64,000 bases of DNA, from contig JAJKFL010000014.1 in the NCBI GenBank assembly GCA_021186555.1, forward strand, positions 36,204,033 to 36,268,032, in the 5' to 3' direction. The notes beneath the pieces are model-generated. The model made no database searches. It saw only the letters and a list, made by a program, of their open reading frames with translations, and was not told where the DNA came from. This DNA comes from Reticulitermes speratus (taxonomy: Eukaryota; Arthropoda; Insecta; Blattodea; Rhinotermitidae). Positions within the stretch are counted from its first letter, which is position 1; every line of letters begins with the position of its first letter. A program made the translations under genes and the position numbers. Positions 35,436 to 44,456 of the stretch are shown here, in pieces.

Positions 35436-35935
35436 TCATTCATCTGCAGTCTGTCTTACGACAGGTCCGTAGCCTCTTCCAAAGCGAGTTCTCCACAGGG
35501 TGCGATCTAGTACTTCCTCTTTCAATTTCCAGTATCTTTTCTCCTCCTTAAGGTCATCCAGTAGCTGCTTACGTCTTCTTCCTCGTCTTCCCGTAATTTC
35601 TATCCGGGTGCGATCTAGTGCTTCCTCTTTCAATTTCCAGTATCTTTTCTCCTCCTTAAGGTCATCCAGTAGCTGCTTACGTCTTCTTCCTCGTCTTCCC
35701 GTAATTTCTATCCGGGTGCGATCTAGTGCTTCCTCTTTCAATTTCCAGTATCTTTTCTCTTCCTTAAGGTCATCCAGTAGCTGCTTACGTCTTCTTCCTC
35801 GTCTTCCCGTAATTTCTATCCTTCCTTCTAACTTTCCTTCAATCACGTGTTTCAGAAGACAGTTCCTACGCAAGATGTGACCAATCCAGTCAGCCTTTCT
35901 TCTTTTTATTGTATGTAGGATATTCCTCTCCTCCT
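35436..35935 (-). mobile_element. LINE-B 3' fragment with an in-frame triplication
   Basis: The minus-strand frame 35436-35873 stays open over 145 codons and encodes the same LINE-B C-terminus as at 33275-33575. Here the 36-residue block I-E-I-T-G-R-R-G-R-R-R-K ... A-L-D-R-T-R occurs three times in tandem before ending in R-F-G-R-G-Y-G-P-V-V-R-Q-T. The LINE upstream part continues to about 35935 (K-R-R-K-A-D-W-I-G-H-like). Confidence 0.9.
35505..35830. repeat. 108-bp tandem triplication within LINE-B
   Basis: Three units of 108 bp differ by only a few bases. Because 108 is a multiple of three, the coding frame is kept. Confidence 0.92.
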
Positions 35936-36505
35936 TGACTCTGCATTTATCTTTACACCTACTTAATTTATGTTAACACAAGTAGAATATAAGGCCATTA
36001 TTTAATATGACCTCAATCGCTAGTCAGTTCCTATTCGGTCACTTATACACACAAGCCACCCATCGGTTCGATCTCACGCTGCTTATCGGCGAGTTATGAG
36101 TCATCTGCAGCCTCAATGCGAATACGCTGAATACAGATGCTACAAGAAGTGTTCCGTAAATTCGGATTACTTACAAATAAGTGGATTCTTTTCGGGCAAC
36201 AGGATCCATTCAAGTTAGAAAGTGAACAGGCAGAACAACACGTGTTAAATGCACCCATATGACAAACACTATGACACGGATCTAGAGGCAAGGTTTAAGT
36301 TTGTTAACTGGCACCTGCATGTAGTGCATGATGGTAAAGTAGACACGAAACTAGTTTTGTTTAGCGGCAAACTTTGTTGAACCCCAGTGGACACGTCGAC
36401 TGTCAAAGTAACAGCAGCATGACGCGCCACTGTATGACGTTACGGCTGGTGTATGGTGTGCTGCGTGTGTAACTGGGATTACTGGACCCCTTTATCCATT
36501 TACAA
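35936..36505. other. Unassigned sequence
   Basis: Short ORFs only, with no recognised repeat or domain. Confidence 0.35.
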
Positions 36506-36991
36506 CAGTGGTTCCCAAACTTTTTCGGTCCACCGCCCCTTGGTTCCATATAAACACCCGCAGCGCCCCTCCCCCCTTCCTTTAAAAAAAAACATAAATG
36601 CGCTTTTGTTTCCACTTTTATTTTATATTTAAAAAAATCGTTTAAATAAAATTATAAGAGTTAAACTTAATGTTTTATGTGTTAATTAATAAATTAAAAT
36701 TTATCATATTTTTTATGATTAACAATAATTAATCTAGCAATAGTTGATTAAAACATAATGTGCTTGAATAAGATTCATAAATTAAAATACTAAGAAATTT
36801 AGTTCATTTTTTATTTTTAACACAAAAATTACCTTATTTGAATTTTATTATAAAAATAAATGCACTACATGTCTACTAGCGCCCCCTGTGATAATAACAG
36901 CGCTCCCTTCCACCTCTCGTACCTATTAGCGCCCACCTCGGTAATCCCACCGCCCCCCAGAAGGCGGTACCGCCCACTTTGGGAACCACTG
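36506..36991 (-). mobile_element. hAT MITE (family hAT-1), copy 2, inverted
   Basis: This is the hAT-1 element in opposite orientation to the copies at 17036 and 43965. It starts CAGTGGTTCCCAAACTTTTT and ends with the inverse of CAGTGGTTCCCAAAGTGGGC. The flanking octamers ATTTACAA and CTTTACAC agree at six of eight positions. Confidence 0.9.
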
Positions 36992-37224
36992 CTTTACACT
37001 TTAAACTCACACCACACGTAACACACGTTCTGACACCACCTATTAAACACGAGTATCTGCCTTTATTACGAAAGGAACCAAAGGCTCTTTTCCAGCAACA
37101 GCGTAAAACAGCTCACAACATTTTTAGTTGAAACGCAAATCGCACCATCACAGCACACCATATCAGTCTGAACTGTTTCTTTCAGAATGCGTTCAGTGCG
37201 ACGGCTATTACCACACGTTATCCT

Positions 37225-37313
37225 TTAACCCTCTAAGCAGTGGGGGTTTTTTTCCCGTGCTACCCCGCCTTCGGGACCCAGTTTTTGTGTCAAAAATTAG
37301 AATCAAGATGTTA
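37225..37313 (+). mobile_element. Possible piggyBac-like end
   Basis: TTAA at 37225-37228 is followed by CCCTCTAAGCAGTGGGGG, which resembles piggyBac-type termini inserted at TTAA. The opposite end was not found, so this is tentative. Confidence 0.35.
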
Positions 37314-37588
37314 GGTAAAGGTAAAGCAATCTCTGTACAGGCCTGGACATGTCCTGGGGGTTCAAGGAGTTTGAGGCTACCAGATCTTCAAGACAATCGG
37401 CACATGAACGTGGTAACGTCAGCCCTACGCACCGGCCGCCGTTACCCCCAGGAAATATTCCTGGTACTCATTTCTGTTACAGGCCGGAAGGAATACGTCA
37501 ATGAAAAATTCCATAAATCGAACCCGCGACCTTCCGGGTTGTAGCGCAGTGCCTCAACCAACTGCGCCACCGCGTGCCCCCCCCCCCA
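37314..37588 (-). mobile_element. SINE-4 (tRNA-derived) with target duplication
   Basis: The minus-strand head is GGCGCAGTTGGTTGAGGCAC with box B GGTTCGATTTATGG. The far end is GGTAAAGGTAAAGC in plus orientation, and there is a C11 run at 37577-37587. The target duplication AAGATGTTA (extending to 12 of 13 matches) is at 37305-37313 and 37589-37597. Confidence 0.85.
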
Positions 37589-37972
37589 AAGATGTTAAGT
37601 ACTTTACGATATTCTAGGTGTTACTTATGCAAAATACAGATATAAATATTATTTTGCATTTTTATACCTACCCACGCGTTTATTTTTGATAAGGATTGTA
37701 CAAATATTTTTGGCCAGTAATAATAACCAGTTTTACGCATTTTATATCTTACATGTCAGTCATGCCATATGAATTGTTCTGCGTTGTTGTAGATAACCAC
37801 ACATTTATTTTGATTCGGGTTGTAAAAAAAATTGTATGGCCAGAAATAACAACCATATTAAGTACACACACGACTTCCTACAGGTGTCTATGAAGCAAAG
37901 TAAGGACACTTATTTTCAATTTAATTGCTAACCACTCATTTACTCTTGATTAGTGAAAGACAAAGTTCACTA
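37589..37972. repeat. AT-rich diverged local duplication
   Basis: The blocks around 37675-37745 and 37795-37865 are similar (GGATTGTACAAATATTTTTG with GGCCAGTAATAATAACCAG versus GGTTGTAAAAAAAATTGTAT with GGCCAGAAATAACAACCAT). This suggests an old tandem duplication of about 120 bp. Confidence 0.5.
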
Positions 37973-38356
37973 TGCCGATCCCAGTGGCCGTGCGGTCTAA
38001 GGCGTGGGTCTACAGCCGCTCGCTTACTGGGATTGTGGGTTCGAATCCCGCCTAGGGCATGGATGTTTGTGTTGTGTTGTATAAGGACTAGTATGGATCA
38101 TTAGTGACATGAAGAAGGACGGAAGGAGTTAAAAGTACAAAAATGGATCAAAGGGAAATAACGGGACAGGAAAAAAAAAATCCCACGGGGGGCATGGATG
38201 TCTGTCTTTTGTGAGTGTTGTGTGTTGTCAGGTAGAGGTCTCTGCGACGAGCTGGTCCCTCGTCCAGAGGAGTCCTGCCGAGCGTGGTGTGGATCGTGAA
38301 GCCTCAAACAATGAGGCGGCCTAGGCCCCCAAGGGGCTGTCGAGCCATTGGAAAAA
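37973..38356 (+). mobile_element. SINE-2 copy
   Basis: The tRNA-like head GCCGATCCCAGTGGCCGTGC with box B GGTTCGAATCCCGCC is followed by GGGCATGGATGTTTGTG. After an A run a second start appears (ATCCCACGGGGGGCATGGATG). The body ends GTCTCTGCGACGAGCTGGTC, GTCCAGAGGAGTCCTG and the 3' GGGGCTGTCGAGCCATTGG. Confidence 0.88.
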
Positions 38357-38689
38357 AAATTTCACTTTATAACATGCCACGAGATCGTTGTTCTTTCCAA
38401 GGCGAATACTTTTTTGCTTACCAATACGCGTTTCACCGTCCTATATTTGCTTGCCTGTCACTTTTTACGGGCAAACACACTAGTACTGAATACTTGTGGA
38501 CCCCGACTTACGGTAAACCAGAACAGCGGCGATAGCTGCAGTTACACGGAACAGTGAGGGTGCAAGGCGATGCGTGAGGCCATTAAAAAAAACTCTCCCA
38601 GTACAACCATTGCCTGAATTTCAAATCGAAATTGTATACGTTCTCACGAGGGATTAGTAATTACGAGTAACCGCACGCAACATATGCCT
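38357..38689. other. Unassigned sequence
   Basis: Two overlapping ORFs (38284-38557) have no recognisable domain. Confidence 0.35.
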
Positions 38690-38875
38690 TCCTGAAGGCT
38701 AACAGTCACTTATTTAAGAAATTCTCCGCCTTCATGGGATCCGACAGTTCATTACCGTTTTGGGCTCCATCCTGATCCAGCTATATCCACTCCACATCCT
38801 CATATCCCATTTCTGAAAGATGGCTGTAATATTAACCTGACATCTACGTCTAGGTCTACCTTTTTTACGTGTGAC
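38690..38875 (-). mobile_element. RTE-like LINE-A fragment
   Basis: GAAATTCTCCGCCTTCATGG, GGTTCATTACC-type text and ACATCTACGTCTAGGTCTAC match the inverse of the LINE-A 3' end and the R-R-R-W-E-D block. Confidence 0.7.
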
Positions 38876-38944
38876 ATCCCGCTGTGTGTCAACGATATGA
38901 ATAAACAAGTCAATATCAGGCTCAACACAACTATCTTAATTATA

Positions 38945-39022
38945 CAGAGTATACACAAAAGAATGGTGCGGTTTCAATAGTGAAAACTATTGAAACCGCA
39001 CCATTCTTTTGTGTATACCCTG
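38945..39022. mobile_element. 78-bp palindromic mini-mariner
   Basis: Two 37-bp terminal repeats (CAGAGTATACACAAAAGAAT, GGTGCGGTTTCAATAGT) meet head to head across the 4-bp loop GAAA. TA target duplications flank it (38943-38944, 39023-39024). The terminal repeat is the one of the mariner derivative at 40802-41411. Confidence 0.93.
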
Positions 39023-39595
39023 TACTTGTGTTTAGACATAGGCCTACTGATCTAGATCTACCCTTCAGGTCATTCGTCCAATTTCGTAAGCATTTTCGGC
39101 ATTTCCATGCGTACTGTATGATCCATCAATCTTGACTTGACTTTATCAGTCTAAGACAGTGGTTCGCAAAATGTATCCACGGATCCCCTGGGCGGGATCC
39201 GTGGATACATTTCTATAATGGCTACTCTGAAGTTTTATTTATTTTTTAATTAAAGGAATAATGTTTTGTTAAAATTAATCGCGAAACTTCTTTAGTTGGC
39301 GATGTGTGTATTTCGTATGACAGAAAATCTAGTTACATAACCCGCTGTACACACACAGCGGGCGACAATCAGTTTACTCAAAATCATATCATGCAATGCA
39401 TTGTTACGTATGCTACTGGTCTGTAGTCGTAGCTGTCTGATTACAAAGTGTGTTGCATGTGGACAGAGAAAGAAAACTATTCGCGTTAAATTAACAAAGT
39501 TGCATTGTTGCACCTGCCACAGATATTAGTAATGTCTAGCTGTGACTTCTGCCACCACTGTTCAGTTTAGTCGTAGTTCAAATAGCGTTAACATA

Positions 39596-40129
39596 TCACG
39601 TTGTGTTCACCGTGCATCTTGACATTAATTTTCAGTTTTTTTAAACCAATAAAATTAATAAATATAATAAAAGATTATAAAGTCATACAATGTGTTAAAC
39701 CTTTACGAAAGACTCTGATAACAATATTGTTACAGGATACGGACGTCAACATCTATTACAAAACCAACTGCCAGCAATTTTAACAATTTTTAATAATATA
39801 ATTTTAATAATTTTTACGACATAGTGCTCTAGATTTACAATTTATAGTGCTATACTTTATACTTCAAACTCAAGATAAATACTATATACACCGAGACATT
39901 TCACGAAAAAAAAAGTTGAAGAAATTTTGTATACTGGTGATTGTCAATGTAAATAGTAGCCTTAAACAGTGTAACAGTGCTGTGATAATACCAAATGGAC
40001 CAGTGAACAGTGAAGTGAACTTATCAATGTACCCCTGATGATGGCCGAGTCACGGCCGAAACATATGTAGGGTGAATTGAACAAAATACGAAAATAAAAA
40101 GTGAATTCGTTGGTTTAAAAACTGAAAAT
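39596..40129. mobile_element. Hammerhead-bearing foldback element, family P2
   Basis: A perfect 13-bp target duplication TAGCGTTAACATA lies at 39583-39595 and 40130-40142. The left side starts with a 34-nt extension containing CACCGTGCATCTT. The arms begin TTTTCAGTTTTTTTAAACCA at 39630 and are inverted at the right end (TTGGTTTAAAAACTGAAAAT, 40110-40129). A hammerhead-like core lies at 40025-40080. The layout is that of a non-autonomous Penelope-like element. Confidence 0.8.
40025..40080 (+). ncRNA. Hammerhead ribozyme-like motif
   Basis: CTGATGA (40035-40041) is followed by U, then stem II GGCCG-AGTCA-CGGCC, GAAA (40058-40061), stem III AC-ATAT-GT, A at the cleavage position (40069) and GGGT. 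GGGT pairs with ACCC just before CTGATGA. Beyond an internal loop, TCAAT (40024-40028) pairs with ATTGA (40076-40080). All invariant core bases are present. The one departure from the textbook core is a single U between CUGAUGA and stem II, which recurs in every copy here. Confidence 0.65.
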
Positions 40130-40801
40130 TAGCGTTAACATAATTACAAGGGAAGTGCAGTAGATACACTAATGTTAATTTTTTCTTTATTTATTATGGA
40201 TCAGTGGCCAAAAAGGAGGTAGTTCATGTACACAACCAAGTACTGCTACAGAAAGTACAGTGTAACCGATGCTGTAAGTGAATCTCAGCGTTTTACGTCG
40301 CCACCCAGTATCGACAGTTCTAGAACTGCAGAGAAGAGTACAAAACGGAAGTACAGTGATTCCGATTTGCCTCTGGGGTTTATGTAAACAGATAATGAAA
40401 TTTCCCCTGATGGCCTATGCATCTTGTGCAACAACATGTTACCAAACAATTTTATGTTACCTGTCAAACTTCGAAGACATCGTGAAAATCGCCCTAAATG
40501 TAAGGACAAATATATTAGTTTTTTTTTTCAAACGTAAGCTTGAGGCATTGACAAACTATCAGAGCCTTGTCGTAAAGAGTTCAAAAACCGATAACGAAAA
40601 TGCCAGAGGTCTCCTACATAGTGAGTTACCATATTGCACTCGCAGGAGAAGCCCATATAGTTGCAGAAACCCTAATTAAACGATGTGCGGTGGAAATGGC
40701 AACTTGTGTGCTTGGTGAACAGTCGAAAAAAGAAACTTGAAACAGTTCAGTTGTCTAACAATACTGTTAAATGTCGCTTTCAAATTTTGTCAGCAGATAT
40801 A

Positions 40802-41247
40802 CAGGGCATACACAAAAGAATGGTGCGGTTTCAAAAGTGAATAAAAAATGTATTTCTCATCTTACACGGGCACAACATACACCGTCAGCGGCGGCAACTG
40901 TCCAAGTTTCTCATTTGGTAATTACAATCCTTCAATGTGTGCACCCTGGGTCACACGACACACATTCACACGGTAATCAAACTCATCCCAGACCCGGTGT
41001 AGCATGTCCGCTGTAATGGCCTGCAGTGCATGCGTTATCCGATCACGAATTTCATGGATGGACGTGGGCAATGGTGGTACATAAACGCTGTCTTTAACGA
41101 ACCCCCAAAGAAAGAAATCGCACGGTGTAAGATCTGGCGAACGGGGTGGCCAAGGGAGAAGGTTCTTGTCTCCATTTGCAGCAGCACGTCCGATCCAGCG
41201 CTGTGGAAGAACACGATTGAGAAGCACTCGTACATTCCTGTGAAAAT

Positions 41248-41288
<41 letters not shown>

Positions 41289-41411
41289 GCTCCGTCCAGT
41301 TGTAGAATGTAATCGTCATAATTGGTATTCAGTTGGGGTAACAACCAGCTTTCCAACATGTCCAAAAATGAGTCACTTTTGAAACCGCACCATTCTTTTG
41401 TGTATGACCTG
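40802..41411 (-). mobile_element. 610-bp mariner derivative with C-terminal transposase
   Basis: Terminal repeats CAGGGCATACACAAAAGAAT and (inverted) CAGGTCATACACAAAAGAAT continue with GGTGCGGTTTCAAAAGTGA. TA lies at 40800-40801 and 41412-41413. The minus-strand frame 40922-41365 encodes the end of a mariner-type transposase: I-L-Q-L-D-G-A-P-P with a catalytic Asp, R-S-P-D-L-T-P-C-D-F-F-L-W-G with the next acidic residue, and V-W-D-E-F-D-Y-R-V-N-V-C. The N-terminal DNA-binding half is missing. A G40 run expands the prolines after Q-L-D-G-A-P-P. Confidence 0.9.
41248..41287. repeat. G40 homopolymer
   Basis: Forty uninterrupted G on the plus strand lie inside the transposase, where the family normally has only a short P-P-H motif. 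The exact length may be an assembly approximation. Confidence 0.9.
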
Positions 41412-42435
41412 TATATAAAAACAATTGGTGTCGCGACTTAAATCCAGCTTTGCTTTTACATTGCAACTTGACGAACCAACAGACGTGTCAGGGCTAGCAG
41501 CAGTACTTGTATTTGTATGTTACTTGTTCCAGAACAAAACAGAGGAAGATCTGCTGTCTAAATGTGCAGTGCTCAAAACTTCTTCCGTTTCCCACAACTT
41601 ATCTGCGAAGCTGTATTTTCAAGGTACGCGGCAACAAAAGCTAAATTACCGTTACAGACTGGATGTCACACCCGACATGAGAATCCGGCTGTCTACAATC
41701 ACTGCCAACTTAAAGGACTTTGTGAGACGAATAAACAACACCATTCCTCACGCTAGTAGCCGGTAAGATTGAATGTACACTCAGACAGTGACAGTTTATT
41801 ATTCAGTAATTTTTTGTGTCAGTCTGAAAAAGGTAGATAGTACGCATAACATGTCTATAATCACTTGAGATATACATTTTTAATTTTAGATATCCATGAT
41901 TCGGACATTCTATATTGGTTATTATCAGTATACTGATAAGCAACATATATTATGGAATAACCAATGGAGTAAGAAATAATTATACTGATAGGTAAAAGTA
42001 CATTCTATGCGGTATCAGAATTTTCAACAGACTCCCTCTGAGTCTCATAAGTCTTAAGAATGAAAAGACAAAATTTAAAGTAGCATTAAGAAAATACTTA
42101 AATACACACTCCTTTTACTCAGTAGATGAATTTTTTATGTATAAAGATGGTTCGTAGTGACGTATGTAACACGTTTATAGTGTTCAAATGTAAAATTGTG
42201 TAGTCTGTATAGCTGTATATTTGTATATTATGACTTACTGCACATCCAGTTGTCACTTCGACAGACTTATGGATCCATGGAATGTATGTATGTATGTATG
42301 TACGTAAGCAAGGATGTGACGATACGTGGTTATTTTTCGAAGCCAAAGGGGTCCGTGGGCAAAAAAGTTTGGGAAACACGAGTCTTAGACAATCTGGTGA
42401 AGAGTAAAAAATTATGCAACTTCCTACCATTTCTT

Positions 42436-42560
42436 CCCTCTTAGGTCCCCAATATTTTCCTCAGCACCCCGTTCCTGAACACACACAGTGTACGTTCTTC
42501 CTTCATGTAAGAGACCAAGTTTCACAACCATACATAACGAGATATTTTAATACACGACCA
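42436..42560 (-). mobile_element. RTE-like LINE-A fragment
   Basis: CTCTTAGGTCCCCAATATTT, CCTCAGCACCCCGTTCCTGA and GAGACCAAGTTTCACAACCA are the inverse of the N-R-V-L-R-R-I / C-E-T-W-S-L region seen at 19360-19470. Confidence 0.75.
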
Positions 42561-42648
42561 CACCTCCACATTTCTACAAGCATTTAATTGTATCCACAGT
42601 GCACAGTGCGAAGAACAGAAAATACGGCAGTTAAAACAAAGTTAAGGG

Positions 42649-42921
42649 CAGGGCCAAACTAAGGGACGGGCCAGCCGGGCAGCTGCCCAGGGCGCTAAGA
42701 TGCCAATGGAATAATAAGAAATATGGTGCCAGTACTCTTGAGGTTTTCACACGCAAAATTATTTCTCCGAAAATCATCCACAATTTGGGCACGCGCCAGC
42801 CCTGTCCTAGACCGGAGAAGTTTAAAGAATACCGGTTTTATGGGGTGCTAAATTATCATCCTGCTCCGGGCTCCAAATTATTAACCTGCCAGGGGAGCCC
42901 ACATATCTCGGGCCGGCCCTG
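42649..42921 (+). mobile_element. hAT MITE (family hAT-4, CAGGGCC ends)
   Basis: CAGGGCCAAACTAAGGGACG and the inverse end CAGGGCCGGCCCGAGATATG bound 273 bp. The target duplication GTTAAGGG/GTTAAAGG (7 of 8) is at 42641-42648 and 42922-42929. Confidence 0.85.
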
Positions 42922-43165
42922 GTTAAAGGTAAAGGTTGTGCCTCTATTTAATGAACACGTACGCATGGACAAGTGTGGGTACATCTCGGCACTGTACCGA
43001 CGAAAGAGTCCCCAGTACTCACTGGACTGGATGCTCAGTGTGTCCCAGAGCCGGTCCCAATGCTGTATAAACAAATCTCTATGTCTGCTGGAAATCGAAC
43101 CCGAGCCCTCAGTTCCCCAGTCCACTGATAAGTCATTGCTGTGAGCTATCCAGCCTCCAGTAAAA
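42922..43165 (-). mobile_element. SINE-1-related copy next to the PDZ exon
   Basis: GGTTAAAGGTAAAGGTTGTG at the plus-strand start, the central CCCAGAGCCGGTCCC and the inverse tRNA-like head (GAAATCGAACCCGAGCCCTC to GAGCTATCCAGCC) define a tRNA-derived SINE on the minus strand. It ends about 54 bp from the exon donor. Confidence 0.75.
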
Positions 43166-43218
43166 TAAAATGCATGCCGGTACAACATCTGCTAAGAAGG
43201 AACAAAGTCGCTCGTTAC

Positions 43219-43414
43219 CTCCAGGATCTCGTCGCCGACCTGGATGCCGCCGGTGCGGGACGCAGCGCCGTTCGGGTTCAGGCCACACACGAACACAGCC
43301 ATACGGCTACGGTCCTTGTGCCCCGCCAGACTGAGCCCAAGGCCCTGTCTCCCCGCTCCAGCTGCACCGTCAACACCGAGTGACCCAGTGACCCGTACTT
43401 CTTCTTCACCTTAT
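43219..43414 (-). CDS. Patj: PDZ exon, N-terminal half, of a PATJ/MPDZ-like multi-PDZ scaffold
   Basis: Read on the minus strand, this 196-bp exon encodes a short basic linker (KVKKKYGSLGHSVLTVQLERG) and the start of a PDZ domain. The GLGLSLAG carboxylate-binding loop and HKDRSRM, VFVCGLNPNGAA and IQVGDEILE blocks follow. These blocks are typical of C-terminal PDZ domains in PATJ/MPDZ proteins, which scaffold apical polarity and junction complexes at the plasma membrane. The acceptor is TTGCAG|AT and the donor GAG|GTAACG. The reading frame breaks once: the linker frame and the GLGL frame differ by one missing C in the plus-strand C run at 43343-43345, so the exon as given is frameshifted. A base-calling or assembly indel is the simplest cause, because the sequence on both sides is well conserved. 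The symbol is tentative, since PATJ and MPDZ cannot be separated from one domain. The start codon lies outside the window. Confidence 0.85.
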
Positions 43415-43589
43415 CTGCAACATGGCGCGCAAGTAATGCCGTCAGGCGGGAAATTACCAACACAGTGTTAGCAAAATTTGAACAACCGCTCTAATGATAT
43501 CTCCCAACCTCTCCTTGCTGGTGTTCCACAACTAGCTGTTACCCGAAGTCAAAGTCTAAATGCCGCAATTTCAAAACACGACACATAGC

Positions 43590-43740
43590 ACTAACACTTG
43601 GCACCTTTATTCGGGAGCTGGCCGGTTCGAATCCCGGTAGGGTCACCAGCTATCCTGATTCATGTTTTTGGTAGACTTCTTCATTCCGTCATGCAAATGT
43701 CGGCATAGTACTTTATGTCACGCGTTCACGAATCATGCAA
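43590..43740 (+). mobile_element. Possible SINE fragment
   Basis: GCTGGCCGGTTCGAATCCCG is a good box B-containing segment followed by GGTCACCAGCTATCCTGATT. No other copy is in the window, so the call is tentative. Confidence 0.4.
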
Positions 43741-43964
43741 TCACCGAAACTAGACTATACAGCCCGAGATACTGCTAGCGTTGTAAAACAAACCAGAAAA
43801 GTACCAGCCAATTACTATAAATGATGCTGAGGCAGTTCAATCTAACTCTAATCCTCACAACCCATTTCCCTAAGATCCATCTTACTAATTAACCAACAAC
43901 CTGGTAGCAGGACCAGACGACTGTACACATCCAGCACCCATCCTCACAGCCTGTTGCTCTAAGA

Positions 43965-44448
43965 CAGTGGTTCCCAAAGTGGGCGGTACCCCCCTGGGGG
44001 GCGGTGGGATTACCGAGGTGGGCGCTAATAGGTACGAGAGGTGGAAGGGAGCGCTGTTATTATCACAGCGGGGCGCTAGTAGACAATTAGTGCATTTATT
44101 TTTATAATGAAATCCAAATAAAGTAATTTTTGTGTTAAAAATAAAAAAATGAACTAAATTTCTTAGTATTTTAATTTATAAATCTTATTCAAGCATATAT
44201 TATTTTTTAATAAACTACTGCTAGATGAATTATTGTTAATCATAAAAAAATATATAAATTTTAATTTATTAATTAGCACATAAAACATTAAGTTTAACTC
44301 TTATAATTTTATTTAAACGATTTTTAAATATAAAATAAAAGTGGAAACAAAAGCGCATTTATGTTTTTTAAAAAAAGGTAGGGGGGGCGCTGTGGGTGTG
44401 TATATGGAACCAAGGGGGCAGTGGACCGAAAAAGTTTGGGAACCACTG
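43965..44448 (+). mobile_element. hAT MITE (family hAT-1), copy 3
   Basis: Same ends and AT-rich interior as 17036-17513. The perfect 8-bp target duplication CTCTAAGA lies at 43957-43964 and 44449-44456. The site resembles the CTCTACAT site of copy 1. Confidence 0.93.
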
Positions 44449-44456
44449 CTCTAAGA

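Larger units (their letters stand above)
40278..41765 (+). pseudogene. hAT transposase relic (ZBED/Buster-like)
   Basis: Plus-strand frames give K-R-K-Y-S-D-S-D-L-P-L-G-F, then L-C-I-L-C-N-N and K-L-R-R-H-R-E-N-R-P (a BED-type finger) at about 40340-40500. After the mariner insertion, F-A-F-T-L-Q-L-D-E-P-T-D-V-S-G carries the first catalytic Asp (about 41450), followed by R-L-D-V-T-P-D-M-R-I near the end. The middle of the transposase, including the second Asp and most of the dimerisation region, is deleted. Stops occur in the N-terminal part. Confidence 0.8.
39157..42381 (+). mobile_element. Degenerate full-length hAT (family hAT-3) with nested insertions
   Basis: The left end is CAGTGGTTCGCAAAATGTAT and the right end GTTTGGGAAACACGA. 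The 8-bp target duplication GTCTAAGA/GTCTTAGA (7 of 8) lies at 39149-39156 and 42382-42389. The left 300 bp match 60686-60957 and the right 90 bp match 61555-61640. Inside are a foldback element (39596-40129), broken transposase (40278-41765) and a mariner derivative (40802-41411). Confidence 0.85.
1813..43218 (-). other. 41.4-kb phase-0 intron splitting one PDZ domain
   Basis: The donor GT is at 43218-43217 and the acceptor AG at 1814-1813 on the minus strand. The flanking exons encode adjacent parts of one PDZ domain and join in frame. Everything between is transposon remains, satellites and unassigned sequence, and I found no intervening exon. The length assumes the two exons belong to one transcript in a correctly assembled contig. 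Confidence 0.75.

Noticed and set aside
43141..43471. Plus-strand ORFs over the PDZ exon
   Set aside because: They are antisense shadows of the conserved minus-strand PDZ coding sequence.
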